Assembly (NCBI GenBank): GCA_964230215.1
Contig: CAXRGQ010000011.1
Span: forward strand, 1-64,000
DNA length: 64,000 bases
From: JAUILH01 sp964230215
GTDB taxonomy: Bacteria; Bacteroidota; Bacteroidia; Flavobacteriales_D; JAUILH01
Direction of reading: 5' to 3'
Below are positions 15,435 to 24,113 of the stretch, one piece after another (position 1 is the first letter of the stretch; each line of letters begins with the position of its first letter). Position numbers and translations under genes: made by a program. The notes under the pieces were generated by a model. That model ran no database searches. It saw only the letters and a list, made by a program, of their open reading frames with translations, and was not told the DNA's origin.

Positions 15435-15878
15435 ATGAGAGTACTCAAAGAGATAAGTGTAAGCTATACCCGAAAGTCTGGTAGGCTGACCAAAATATCT
15501 AGTTCAGAACAAGCCTTTAAAGTGGCTAAAAAGGTTTACAAGATAGACCAATGTGTAATGCAGTTAAATGAATATTTCTATTTACTGCTGCTTAACAATA
15601 ATAATCAAGTACTAGGATATTACAAAGTATCACAAGGAGGTATCACAGGCACAGTAGCCGATATACGCTTGATATTCGCAACAGCACTAAAGGTAGCAGC
15701 CTGTGGTATCATTGACATACACAATCACCCATCGGGCAACCTTAAACCATCACAATCAGACATCAAGCTAACAAGTAAGATAAAGGATGCTGGTAAGCTG
15801 CTGGATATCCGTGTGCTTGACCATTTAATCATTACAAACCAAGGGTACTACTCATTCGCTGATAGTGGTACACTATAA
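15435..15878 (+). CDS. RadC-like JAB-domain protein
   Basis: 147 aa. It contains the JAMM metalloprotease-like signature IDIHNHPSGNLKPSQSDIKLT (H-x-H, then S and D), as in RadC. It lacks the N-terminal helix-hairpin-helix of full RadC, which is usual for mobile-element copies in Bacteroidota. Despite the historical name, a DNA-repair role is not established, and any peptidase activity is unknown. It is followed 10 bp later by a P-loop ATPase gene and forms an operon with it. Confidence 0.88.
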   Translation: MRVLKEISVSYTRKSGRLTKISSSEQAFKVAKKVYKIDQCVMQLNEYFYLLLLNNNNQVLGYYKVSQGGITGTVADIRLIFATALKVAACGIIDIHNHPSGNLKPSQSDIKLTSKIKDAGKLLDIRVLDHLIITNQGYYSFADSGTL

Positions 15879-15888
15879 ATCAGAAACT

Positions 15889-17394
15889 ATGGACAATTTA
15901 TTCATACATCATGCGCAGAAAATGACCTATACTGGTAAAGTCTGTACAATAGACATCATGGGTAACCTAAACATGGACTTATCCAATATGAAAGTATCTA
16001 TTCATCTCTACTTTACAGATGAAACCAAGAAACATAGAACAACGATAGACCTATACAAAACACAGGATGTCCAATGTTACTGTATGGATATCGCTGAAAA
16101 GTCAGGAGTTGAGTTTAAAGACCTGGAAGGGGACTTGTTGAACTTATGCCTTAGTTTAGAAAGATACCGTGAAAAGCTTTACAATGAGCTGTACAATTTA
16201 GAGCCTGTTAAGCGCATATCTCTAACACAAAGTCAAAAGGATAGGGCTAGGAAGTTTCTGGCTAAGAAAGATCTTGTAAAGAGGATAGACAAGCTACTAG
16301 GTGATAGTGGTATTGTAGGAGAAGAAGGTAACAGACTATTGATGTTCTTAATTGCGCTATCCTACAAGACTAAACAACCATTACATGCTGTATTGCACTC
16401 ATCTAGTGGTAGTGGCAAGTCTCATTTGATTAATGGTATTGGTAAGTGTTTTCCCAGTGAAGATGTAATCAGCTTATCCAGAGTGACCAGTAAATCACTA
16501 TATCATTACACTAGCGATGAACTTGTAAATAAGCTAGTTCTAGTACAAGATTTTGATGGTTTATCTGGAGAAGCTCTGTATGGTTTTAGGGAACTTCAAT
16601 CGCATGGGGAACTATCATCATCTCTAACTTACAAAGACCAACTTGGAAACTTGAACTCTAAGATAACTAGGGTAAGGGGTCATTTCTCATCACTTGGTGC
16701 TACTACAAAGGAGCTTTACCATGATAATATAAGTCGTAGTATTCTTCTTAAGGTTGATGAGAGCACGGAACAAACTAAGCGCATCATAAAGTATCAAAAT
16801 GCTCTATTGAGTGGTAGTAGAGACTATAAAATGGGGATGTCCTCACAACTAGAGCTGGCAAATATTGTTAGGTCATTAGATGGTAAAACAGTAATCAACC
16901 CATTTGCTGACAAACTATGGCTGCCAGTTGAAGCAAGGATGCTAAGAAGGCTCAACAGTCATTTTCAACACCTGATCCTTATGATTACGCTTCTACACCA
17001 ACATCAAAGGGAGTGTAATGAGAATGGAGAAGTGGTCACATCCATTGAAGACCTGCGCATAGGTATAGCGTTGTTTTTTGATGCAATATGGCTAAAGGTT
17101 GATGACTTGAACGGTAGTTGCAGGCTATTCTTTGAGAAACTCAAAGACTATTTAGAAGGTACTGAGGATAGAAAAAATCACACGTTTACCCAAGCAGAGG
17201 TGCGTAGGAAATTTCATTTAAGTAAGACGCATGTTCAACGTCACCTTAATACGCTCAAAGACTTGGGGTATATCAACATTCCATCAGGAAGTAAGAACAA
17301 AGGATATGAGTACCAAGTAATCTTTTGGGACGACCCTACAAAAGCTAAGCAGAGCATAAAAGATAAGCTCTACAAACAAATCGATAAATTATAA
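15889..17394 (+). CDS. Primase/helicase-like P-loop ATPase of a mobile element
   Basis: 501 aa from ATG 15889, 10 bp after the RadC-like stop; a GTG at 15865 would overlap it. The Walker A motif SSSGSGKSH is at residues about 171-179 (K177) and the Walker B motif LVLVQDFD at about 216-223. Residues about 440-490 form a winged helix (FTQAEVRRKFHLSKTHVQRHL). The ~150-aa N-terminal part has no zinc finger or Toprim that I can see. The layout resembles helicase/primase-like replication proteins of integrative elements. It precedes the second recombinase pair by 94 bp and is inferred to serve replication or maintenance of that module. Confidence 0.65.
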   Translation: MDNLFIHHAQKMTYTGKVCTIDIMGNLNMDLSNMKVSIHLYFTDETKKHRTTIDLYKTQDVQCYCMDIAEKSGVEFKDLEGDLLNLCLSLERYREKLYNELYNLEPVKRISLTQSQKDRARKFLAKKDLVKRIDKLLGDSGIVGEEGNRLLMFLIALSYKTKQPLHAVLHSSSGSGKSHLINGIGKCFPSEDVISLSRVTSKSLYHYTSDELVNKLVLVQDFDGLSGEALYGFRELQSHGELSSSLTYKDQLGNLNSKITRVRGHFSSLGATTKELYHDNISRSILLKVDESTEQTKRIIKYQNALLSGSRDYKMGMSSQLELANIVRSLDGKTVINPFADKLWLPVEARMLRRLNSHFQHLILMITLLHQHQRECNENGEVVTSIEDLRIGIALFFDAIWLKVDDLNGSCRLFFEKLKDYLEGTEDRKNHTFTQAEVRRKFHLSKTHVQRHLNTLKDLGYINIPSGSKNKGYEYQVIFWDDPTKAKQSIKDKLYKQIDKL

Positions 17395-17402
17395 ACTACG
17401 GT

Positions 17403-17469
17403 AAGCTAGCGACCCTTTTTGAAATGGGACACTACAGAGTACTCCTGTGAAAAGAAAGGAAGCTAGCGA
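17403..17469. repeat. Direct repeat AAGCTAGCGA, two copies 57 bp apart
   Basis: Identical 10-bp copies at 17403-17412 and 17460-17469, each containing the palindrome GCTAGC. They fill the gap between the ATPase gene and recombinase pair 2, a position equivalent to the repeat before pair 1. Possible recombinase-binding or regulatory sites. Confidence 0.45.
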
Positions 17470-17488
17470 ACCATAAATCCAACAACTT

Positions 17489-18376
17489 ATGAGAAAGAAA
17501 CTAAGCGCATTTGAAGATGTGTACGGGGCGTTTTGTGCCTATTTAGAGCTAAAGAACTATAAGACAGGTAATGGAAGAATGTACCCACAAGCAGTACATG
17601 AATTTCTAGTATTTGTAGAACAAAGAGGTGTAGTGGAGCTAGGGGAGCTAAATACCAAACTTTTACAGGACTATGCTGAATATATTTCCAATAGACCTAA
17701 CAAAAGAGGAGGAATACTGTCAGGGAAAACGATAAATCATTATTTGTATGGTATTCGGTTATTCCTAGATTATTTGCTTGATGGTGGATACTTAAAAACT
17801 GCACCTATCTATCCAGCTTTTACAATTAATCATAGAATTGAAAGACCCACTCTCACAATTGATGATATCAAGTTGCTATACCGTGCTTGTAGAACGCTAA
17901 GGGACACGGCTATACTTTCTTTAGGCTATGGTTGTGGACTTAGAAGAAATGAAATGTCCGAATTAAATGTGCAAGATGTTATTCTAAGGGAAGGCTACTT
18001 AATCGTAAGGGAAGGTAAACACGCCAAGAGAAGGGAAGTACCAATGACTGAAAAGATAAGTAGTGATCTATCAGACTACATTCGTTTAGAAAGGTCGGGC
18101 TACTTCAGAAGAAACACAATGCCGAGTTCACTACTAGTAAACAACTTTGGTTGGCGCATGACTGGTGATACTATTTACAAACACTTTAGAGCTATTGCGA
18201 GCAATGTAAAAACTAAGCTAACAGTTGACAATCCTTGCTTACATGATTTACGACATGCCGTTGCTACACATCTTATGGAAAACGGTGCAGGCATAGAGTT
18301 TATCAAGAGCTTTCTAGGACACTCGCTCATAGACACGGCGCAATTATACGCTATTAAACAAAAACGAAGATTATGA
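17489..18376 (+). CDS. Tyrosine recombinase, catalytically complete partner (pair 2)
   Basis: 295 aa with a SAM-like N-terminal domain (about 6-105) and a full catalytic set: R152 in YGCGLRRNE, K177 in REGKHAK, H252 and R255 in HDLRH, H278 in LGHSL, and Y287 in AQLYA. The stop overlaps the next gene's ATG (ATGA-type, 4 bp). It is homologous to the 5423 recombinase in length, motifs and context but clearly diverged. It probably integrates and excises the second module, or recombines cassettes within the accessory region. Confidence 0.92.
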   Translation: MRKKLSAFEDVYGAFCAYLELKNYKTGNGRMYPQAVHEFLVFVEQRGVVELGELNTKLLQDYAEYISNRPNKRGGILSGKTINHYLYGIRLFLDYLLDGGYLKTAPIYPAFTINHRIERPTLTIDDIKLLYRACRTLRDTAILSLGYGCGLRRNEMSELNVQDVILREGYLIVREGKHAKRREVPMTEKISSDLSDYIRLERSGYFRRNTMPSSLLVNNFGWRMTGDTIYKHFRAIASNVKTKLTVDNPCLHDLRHAVATHLMENGAGIEFIKSFLGHSLIDTAQLYAIKQKRRL

Positions 18377-19209
18377 CATTTATAGATTATTTAGAACAAC
18401 ACTACAGCAAGCAAACTGTAGATTCTTACTCAAGGGTAGTAAGCAATTTCTTATCCAATCATCCAAAAGCTGAAAAGTATAGTTATTTGGACGTTTTGGA
18501 CGCACTTCATACACTATCTAGCTTGAATGGTAGGGAGCTAGCAGCTATCAAACAATACTACGAGTATCTGACTATTGTTGGGGCTAGAAATGACCACCCA
18601 TGTAAGAACCTTAAAATAAGACGTACAGCAAAGTATGTGCAGTTTCAAGACTTATTTTCCCCTAATGAACTTGAACTATTGCTAGAAAGGGAATGTCGGT
18701 ATAAAGAACTAGAGACACGCAATAAAATCATCATTGGTTTGCTTATCTATCAAGGACTGACACCAGAAAACATTGTTAAGCTTAGGGTAGAGGACATAGA
18801 CCTGGATGAGGGGAAAGTATATGTTATGGCTACTAGGCAGCTAAATAGGCGAACTTTACCACTACAAGCTAAACAAGTAGGGCACATGATGAAGTACATT
18901 TATACTGAAAGACCACAAAAGAGCCAATCTAAGAGCAAAACTTTACTTTTTAATAAGTTGGGTAGCCGTATGACTGTGGATGCCATAAACAGGCTCTTAC
19001 GACCATTAAAGCATCTGTTTTTAGACCGTAATCTAAACGCTCAAACCATACGGCAATCTGTAATCTCAAATTGGCTGAATGTACAGAATATTGGCTTGGA
19101 GAAATGTCAGGAATACGCTGGTCACAAGTGGCTATCATCTACAGAGCGATACAAAAGGGAGGATATGGAAGAGAAGAAGAGAATGGTGGGGAAGTATCAT
19201 CCAATGTAA
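18373..19209 (+). CDS. Tyrosine recombinase-like partner lacking two active-site residues (pair 2)
   Basis: 278 aa. Box I reads IYQGLTPENIVKL, with T130 where arginine is required. Box II reads AQTIRQS, with Q224 replacing histidine and R227 kept. H251 (AGHKW) and Y260 (STERYK) remain. The C-terminus KYHPM is the same as in the pair-1 partner. Keeping the tyrosine while losing the same two residues at both loci argues for a conserved non-catalytic or conditionally active subunit. It overlaps the active recombinase by 4 bp. Confidence 0.8.
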   Translation: MTFIDYLEQHYSKQTVDSYSRVVSNFLSNHPKAEKYSYLDVLDALHTLSSLNGRELAAIKQYYEYLTIVGARNDHPCKNLKIRRTAKYVQFQDLFSPNELELLLERECRYKELETRNKIIIGLLIYQGLTPENIVKLRVEDIDLDEGKVYVMATRQLNRRTLPLQAKQVGHMMKYIYTERPQKSQSKSKTLLFNKLGSRMTVDAINRLLRPLKHLFLDRNLNAQTIRQSVISNWLNVQNIGLEKCQEYAGHKWLSSTERYKREDMEEKKRMVGKYHPM

Positions 19210-19300
19210 CTGCAATGGGTATTAAGCCGTATAAAAATTAGGTTTTAACATAATTTAATTTGGTTATAACAAAATTGAGAGTAGATTTGCCAAACAATGT

Positions 19301-19308
19301 TATATTTG
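19301..19308 (+). promoter_or_regulatory. Possible -7 promoter element upstream of the TAC operon
   Basis: TATATTTG fits the Bacteroidota TAnnTTTG element and lies 17 bp before the TTG start at 19325. A TTG at 19275-19277 is a poorly spaced -33 candidate (23 bp). The long AT-rich stretch before it holds nothing else. Confidence 0.35.
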
Positions 19309-19324
19309 AGTAGAAGTATAAACA

Positions 19325-19807
19325 TTGGCAAAAAGGAAGTTAGAAATAAAGCTTATTCAAGAAGGTAAGATGGCTAAAATCTATACTATTCATTTTGTCG
19401 ATAACGCAGAGTCAGAATCAGATAGCTTTTTTGAAAGTGTTGATTACGATGAATATGAAGAGGAAATAGATACAATCACATCTCTTTTTGATAGAATGTG
19501 CAACCAGAATGGCACAGTAGAAAGGTATTTCAAAAATGAAGGACAAATCAACGATCGGGTTTACGCGCTATCTGTGTACAACAAATTATTAAGGCTTTAT
19601 TGTATCAGAATAAATGACAATGTATTAATTGTTGGGAATGGCGGAGTTAAAACTACTAGGACTTATCAAGAAGACCCCAAGCTACACGCGCATGTAAAAG
19701 ACTTAATTAATCTTGATAGATTGTTAAGATTCTTTGAAGGAAAAAATGATGTTAGATACATTGGTGAACTCATTCAAGGGTTACCAAAAATACTGGAGAT
19801 AAAATAA
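19325..19807 (+). CDS. HigB-like toxin of a toxin-antitoxin-chaperone operon
   Basis: 160 aa from TTG 19325; ATG 19370 (MAKIYTIHFVDN, 145 aa) is an equally good start. Residues about 88-140 read LRLYCIRINDNVLIVGNGGVKTTRTYQ and continue into helical PKLHAHVKDLINLD, the RelE/HigB-like core arrangement found in Bacteroidota next to XRE antitoxins. The N-terminal ~60 aa are acidic and family-specific. The antitoxin gene starts 5 bp after its stop and a SecB-like gene follows. HigB-type toxins cleave mRNA on ribosomes. Here the function is inferred from the core pattern and gene order. Confidence 0.6.
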   Translation: MAKRKLEIKLIQEGKMAKIYTIHFVDNAESESDSFFESVDYDEYEEEIDTITSLFDRMCNQNGTVERYFKNEGQINDRVYALSVYNKLLRLYCIRINDNVLIVGNGGVKTTRTYQEDPKLHAHVKDLINLDRLLRFFEGKNDVRYIGELIQGLPKILEIK

Positions 19808-19812
19808 CTGTT

Positions 19813-20280
19813 ATGAAAAGTAAAAAACTGCAAGAGTTGGCTAATAAGAGAAAACCTGAAGTTAAACGTTTCATTGATTTATCGGATGGAGTAGCAGAGG
19901 AATTAGAGCAAATAAGAGAGCGTAATGGATGGAGTCAAAAAGAGCTTGCAGAAGCAATCGGCAAGTCGAGATCAGATGTTTCTGTTTACTTATCGGGTCA
20001 ACATAATTTCACTTTAAAAAGTGTTGCATACCTGGAAAGCAAATTGGGTGAAAGACTTCTATATACATTATCTGATGTCAAGAAGCGAGAAATCTCGAAA
20101 AATAGAATTGATATGGAGACATTAGAGTTTATGATTGAGTCATCAATAATGAAACATTTCGCAGTGGACAATTCTAAAGACGTGAAAATCAGTATGTCAG
20201 GTTTTCAGTCTAAAAACTTCCATATTTCAAATAGCGGATATGGACTATCAGATATTGTAGATTGTGAAATGATGAACTAG
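19813..20280 (+). CDS. HigA-like XRE antitoxin with C-terminal extension
   Basis: 155 aa. Residues about 28-85 are a strong Cro/C1 HTH (LEQIRERNGWSQKELAEAIG, then SRSDVSVYLSGQHNFTLKS). It is followed by a ~60-aa extension (about 96-155) ending ISNSGYGLSDIVDCEMMN. In TAC modules such as M. tuberculosis HigBA1-SecB, the antitoxin carries a C-terminal chaperone-addiction (ChAD) segment. The extra tail here is in the right place for that, although sequence identity to a known ChAD cannot be claimed. It probably represses its own operon. Confidence 0.8.
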   Translation: MKSKKLQELANKRKPEVKRFIDLSDGVAEELEQIRERNGWSQKELAEAIGKSRSDVSVYLSGQHNFTLKSVAYLESKLGERLLYTLSDVKKREISKNRIDMETLEFMIESSIMKHFAVDNSKDVKISMSGFQSKNFHISNSGYGLSDIVDCEMMN

Positions 20281-20295
20281 CATTAAGAAAGCATA

Positions 20296-20742
20296 ATGGA
20301 CGACAAAAAAAATCAGGAGATACAAATACAAGTTATAGATTTAAGGGTCATTGAATCATCGATATTACCATATTCGGATATTGATACAGAAGAGACCGAA
20401 ATTAAAACTTATGGATTCTACCATGCAATAAATGTTGGTTTTGAGATAGACCGTGAATTAGTTCATATAAATATTGGTATTAAAATTCACCCTAACAACT
20501 CGAAAGAACCTGCTGCATCATTTGTTATTCGAACAACATATACCATAAAAAACATGATAAATTTCATTCGTGACGACGAAAAGATTGACTTGCCAAAAGA
20601 TTTAATTATGTTTTTCGTAAACAATGCGATTGCTAGTACTCGCGGAGTCATTTCTGCACTTTTGATGCCAACTGAATATCATAAGGCAATACTCCCCCTG
20701 ACCAATGGAAAGGAGCTATTTGATCAGATGGAGTTCAAGTAG
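20296..20742 (+). CDS. SecB-like chaperone of the TAC operon
   Basis: 148 aa, with no signal peptide. It has the SecB-type order of long beta strands (FYHAINVGFEIDRELVHINIGIKI, FVIRTTYTIKNMINF) followed by a helix with ASTRGVIS and a C-terminal AILPLTNGKELFDQM. This corresponds to the SecB helical lid and its conserved LxPxN element. It starts 15 bp after the antitoxin stop. Toxin, antitoxin and SecB-like gene in this order is the architecture of toxin-antitoxin-chaperone systems, in which the chaperone stabilises the antitoxin. The match is distant and read by eye. Confidence 0.6.
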   Translation: MDDKKNQEIQIQVIDLRVIESSILPYSDIDTEETEIKTYGFYHAINVGFEIDRELVHINIGIKIHPNNSKEPAASFVIRTTYTIKNMINFIRDDEKIDLPKDLIMFFVNNAIASTRGVISALLMPTEYHKAILPLTNGKELFDQMEFK

Positions 20743-20763
20743 TATTTACCATGCTTTTATCAT

Positions 20764-21008
20764 AACTAAAAGGCTCGACTTACGTAGGAACAGTTAGCGT
20801 GAATGATGCAGGCTTAGATATGATTGTTGGTGCTAGATCTGGAAGGTACAGTAACATGGAAATAGACGACATCATGTACTTTACAAGAGCCTTAAGTGCC
20901 AGTGAAATTGCTAATATGTATAGCAATACTAGTTGTGATTTTGACTCTAAGAGTATTGCGTATAGATACGCCTTCAACGGTATGGAGAGAGATGATGAGG
21001 TGAAGGGA
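20764..21008 (+). repeat. RHS tail repeat, copy 2 (matches 9249-9493)
   Basis: 245 bp, gapless, about 89% identical by hand count to copy 1. The homology begins abruptly, with an in-frame stop (TAA 20763-20765) at its left edge. Copy 2 is therefore cut off from any upstream RHS gene, 21 bp after the SecB-like gene. Confidence 0.9.
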
Positions 21009-21920
21009 AGTGGGAACTCATATACCACAGAGTTTAGACAGTATGATAGTCGTTTGGGTAGATGGTTAACCATTGACCCTGTGATTCATCCACATTTAAG
21101 TCCATATAATGCTTATGATAATAGTCCAATGATTCTAATTGACCCGAGTGGTGGTGACTCTGAAGAGTCAATGGAAGGTGACCCATCAACAGATGTAACC
21201 AAAAATGAAGACGGTTCATATACCGTTGTAGGAGCGTATGATGATGGAGATAACAATGTTTATGTCGTTGATGACGAATGCAATCGTACTGGAGAAGTTA
21301 TTGCAAAAACACAGCAACCTACTGACTTTTTAGGAGCGGATAATGAAACGGGCGGATGGATTTTTAATGATAATGAACAAGGTCAGACATTTAAACTTGA
21401 TGGATTAACGCACGACTTTACATTAGAATACACAATAAAAGGGTTATTCACTGAGAGAACAATTAAAGCGACAAGAAGAAACGCCGACGGAATAGAGTTA
21501 GCTACTTGGGCTCATACTTTGTACGCTGAAAAACTTTTCATAGAAGGAGGAACTGGCTATGATAATGCTAAACATTTGAAAAAATACTCCGCAAATAAAA
21601 AGATGATGGATTTAAAAGAGTCATTGGGCAAACATCCGTATACCCCGATCATCGTGGATAAGACTCAGGAAATACCAACAATTACAACGATAAGAGCAAT
21701 TGGGAATTATGTGTTTGGTTATAACTTAAACTATATTCGTCCTGTATTATGGGGCAAATCAGATTGGTATGAAATGACGATGAAAGAAGTAGGAGCATAT
21801 AATCAATCACAAAATAGCGGCAATGGATATAATCCAGGTTTCCCATTCTATGGTGAGCACACTTATTCTGGAAGTTATATATATATGGGATTCTTTGGAG
21901 AGTTCCCTAAATCAAAATAA
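20799..21920 (+). pseudogene. Orphan RHS C-terminal toxin cassette 2 (5'-truncated)
   Basis: 373 aa if read from GTG 20799; an in-frame stop just upstream shows that the gene is truncated. Residues 1-38 are the end of a LamG domain. Residues about 40-105 are the RHS core (ERDDEVKG, FRQYDSRLGRWLTIDP, SPYNAYDNSPM). The tip of ~265 aa begins after ILIDPSGG and has no motif I recognise; its C-terminus has a helical then tyrosine/glycine-rich segment (FYGEHTYSGSYIYMGF). It is followed 6 bp later by a lipoprotein gene. It is probably silent until recombined onto an expressed RHS gene. Confidence 0.7.
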
Positions 21921-21926
21921 ACAAAC

Positions 21927-22301
21927 ATGAAAGAACTTATTTTTTTATCAGTGATGTTTTTTGCTTGTGGTAATTCCGATGATACCCCTGAAAAATTATT
22001 CGTAAAGAGAATTCAGACATATGATACAACGGTAGAATGGTATTATCACTCATTAGTTGGAGGAACAACGGCAGAAATAATTGTCATATATGTAGGTGAC
22101 CAAATGGATACCGTATGTCAAGCTACTAATATAAGTGACATAAAGTTGAATAAGAATAAAATATTAGAAGTTTACTTTGATGGTCCGCCTGTTAAATATA
22201 ATAAAAGGCAGAATATAAATAATAATATTTTAGGGGTTGATATTATAATTGACTCAACTAGTGTTCATAGAGAGTATTTAAGAACTTTTGAGTTAAATTA
22301 A
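21927..22301 (+). CDS. Lipoprotein, candidate immunity protein for RHS cassette 2
   Basis: 124 aa with a short lipoprotein signal (MKELIFLSVMFFACGN, lipobox FFAC). The remainder is a small beta-rich domain of unknown family. Its position directly after the toxin tip, and its lipid anchor, parallel the lipoprotein after cassette 1, which strengthens the immunity reading for both. Function inferred from context. Confidence 0.5.
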   Translation: MKELIFLSVMFFACGNSDDTPEKLFVKRIQTYDTTVEWYYHSLVGGTTAEIIVIYVGDQMDTVCQATNISDIKLNKNKILEVYFDGPPVKYNKRQNINNNILGVDIIIDSTSVHREYLRTFELN

Positions 22302-22485
22302 GAAGGGGAATCGGTAGGGTAGTGCACAGCACAACCCCAGTGAGACCTAAACTAAAGTGTTCCTTATAAGGACACCTTAATATCTCTAGCTATAGAGCCA
22401 ACAGGTATAGGTATTCTAGTAGTCATTTTATCTTGAAGATAGACTTAAGTCATCATTTCATGATTTGGTTTATTTACGTCTCTAT

Positions 22486-23754
22486 TTAATGACACATTTT
22501 ACATCTATTTTGTTTGCTGTATATTAATCTATCTTGTTTGGCCTGCTTAATTAGATCTATTTTTTGCTTGGTAGGTGGTTTAATCCCCCTGTAAGCCTCA
22601 TCTGGGGTCAATCCATTTAATTTTGAATGTGGTTTTCTTATATTATAGTCTTTAATAAAGTAATGCACTATCCTTTGCAGGTGTTTTAAGTCTCTTGGTT
22701 CTTTTGGAAAAATATACCTGTATTTTAGTGTCCTGTTGATTCGTTCAACCATTGAGTTAGAGTAATTCAAATCCTTAAGCGCAGTCAATTTTTTAATATT
22801 AATTTCAGATCGTTTGATAAAATCATTCACATGAAAGTTATGATTCTCAGGGCCTCCATCCACAATGAGTTTCACATTAAGTTCTTGATTTATCTGGAAT
22901 GCTTTAGCATACGCTTCTTCAATGGTTTGTTTAGTAATTAATCCAGACACCTTTTCTTGAATTGAATAGGAGAGAATCTGGCGTGAGAAGTTGTCAACTA
23001 CTAGGTATATATAGTACCTTTTCCCGTTCAAAGCCTTTAATGTTGTAATGTCTGCATGCCATATTTCATTGGGAGCTTTGGCTCTAACACCCTGTTTATG
23101 CCTTTTCTTTTTCTTAATTGTTGTCTGGTTTCCTCTTATACCCAGAAGCTTGTTAACCTTAAAAAAAGTGTTTTCTGAAACGGTAATTAAACCTTTTCTA
23201 ACCCCATCCCAATAAACACTCATCATAGACCAATGTCTGTTTCTGGGATTAAGCAAGGCATTTTTAATGTTATTAATTTCATGGGGCATAATTTGATTAG
23301 GATAAACCCTATTGCACATTTTAAAGAACGATTTATCACAAGATAATTTAACATCAGTCACCCAGGTATGAAAAGTGGATTTTGAGATGTTGAATACTTT
23401 GACAGCCTTTTCAATAGAGACAATGTCTTTAACTTTAGAAATCACTTGAACCACCTTAGCTTTCTGATTTCTTACAACATGGTTGAAATTATCAACACCC
23501 TGAGTGATGTCAATAAGTGTTTTTATGAGCTTTCCATAAGCATAAAACATCTTTGGATAATGGTTTAGTGTTTGAATAAGCTCGGTGTGTTTATCTGCAA
23601 TTAAGTTAATCTCAGAACCAATAAATCTCTTGCAATTGTCATTGCGCCATCTATGAAGATTAGTTCGGGGGATTTTACCCAAATATTTTTCTGGTAATAG
23701 TTCATGAAATACCAATTCTTTCAGACTGGTATGGTAGGAGGCCCTCTTTTTCAT
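22486..23754 (-). mobile_element. DDE (rve) transposase gene, IS3/IS481-like
   Basis: 422 aa. The N-terminal ~170 aa include an HTH (VFNISKSTFHTWVTD). The integrase core runs from about 230 to 390: first D in EIWHADITTL, second D in LIVDGGPENHN, and the E in SNSMVERINRTLKY, the usual DDE spacing. The C-terminus has the IS3-type YNIRKPHSKLNGLTPDEAY. The ORF is intact. Terminal inverted repeats and target duplications could not be found by eye on either side, so the element boundaries are undefined. It lies between the second RHS cassette and a decayed gene, a typical insertion hot spot. Confidence 0.88.
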
Positions 23755-24113
23755 AAGAAATTCAAAGAAAGAGAACTCCTATTAAGAGATAATTAAGGCA
23801 TGTTAATGTTTTGGAATTTGATTGTTAACTTTTTGATCGTACTTGATTGAAGTTCGGCTTCCAGAGACAAGAGAAAAATTATTCCGTCATTAAGTTTATC
23901 ACCATAATCATCTTGAATAGCCATAAAGTGCAAACTTGTATGTAGAGATTTTCGTACCTTTCGTTGTAGAGGACAATAGGTATAGACATGATAAGGAGCT
24001 TGTTTATGTGTATGATTAATGAAAGTGGGTTAATGCGACTCAACAGATATTCCAGTGACTACCAAAGTGCTTAAAATCCCCTATTATTAGAGCTTCATCA
24101 ATAAATCATTATA
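23755..24113. other. Non-coding stretch between transposase and decayed lipoprotein gene
   Basis: About 360 bp, AT-rich, with no credible ORF and no recognised RNA. It probably contains the right end of the insertion element and the promoter of the decayed gene at 24114, but neither could be defined. Confidence 0.4.

Noticed and set aside
22302..23900. Terminal inverted repeats of the insertion element
   Set aside because: Comparing the flanks of the transposase by eye gave no matching ends of 10 bp or more, so no element boundary is claimed.
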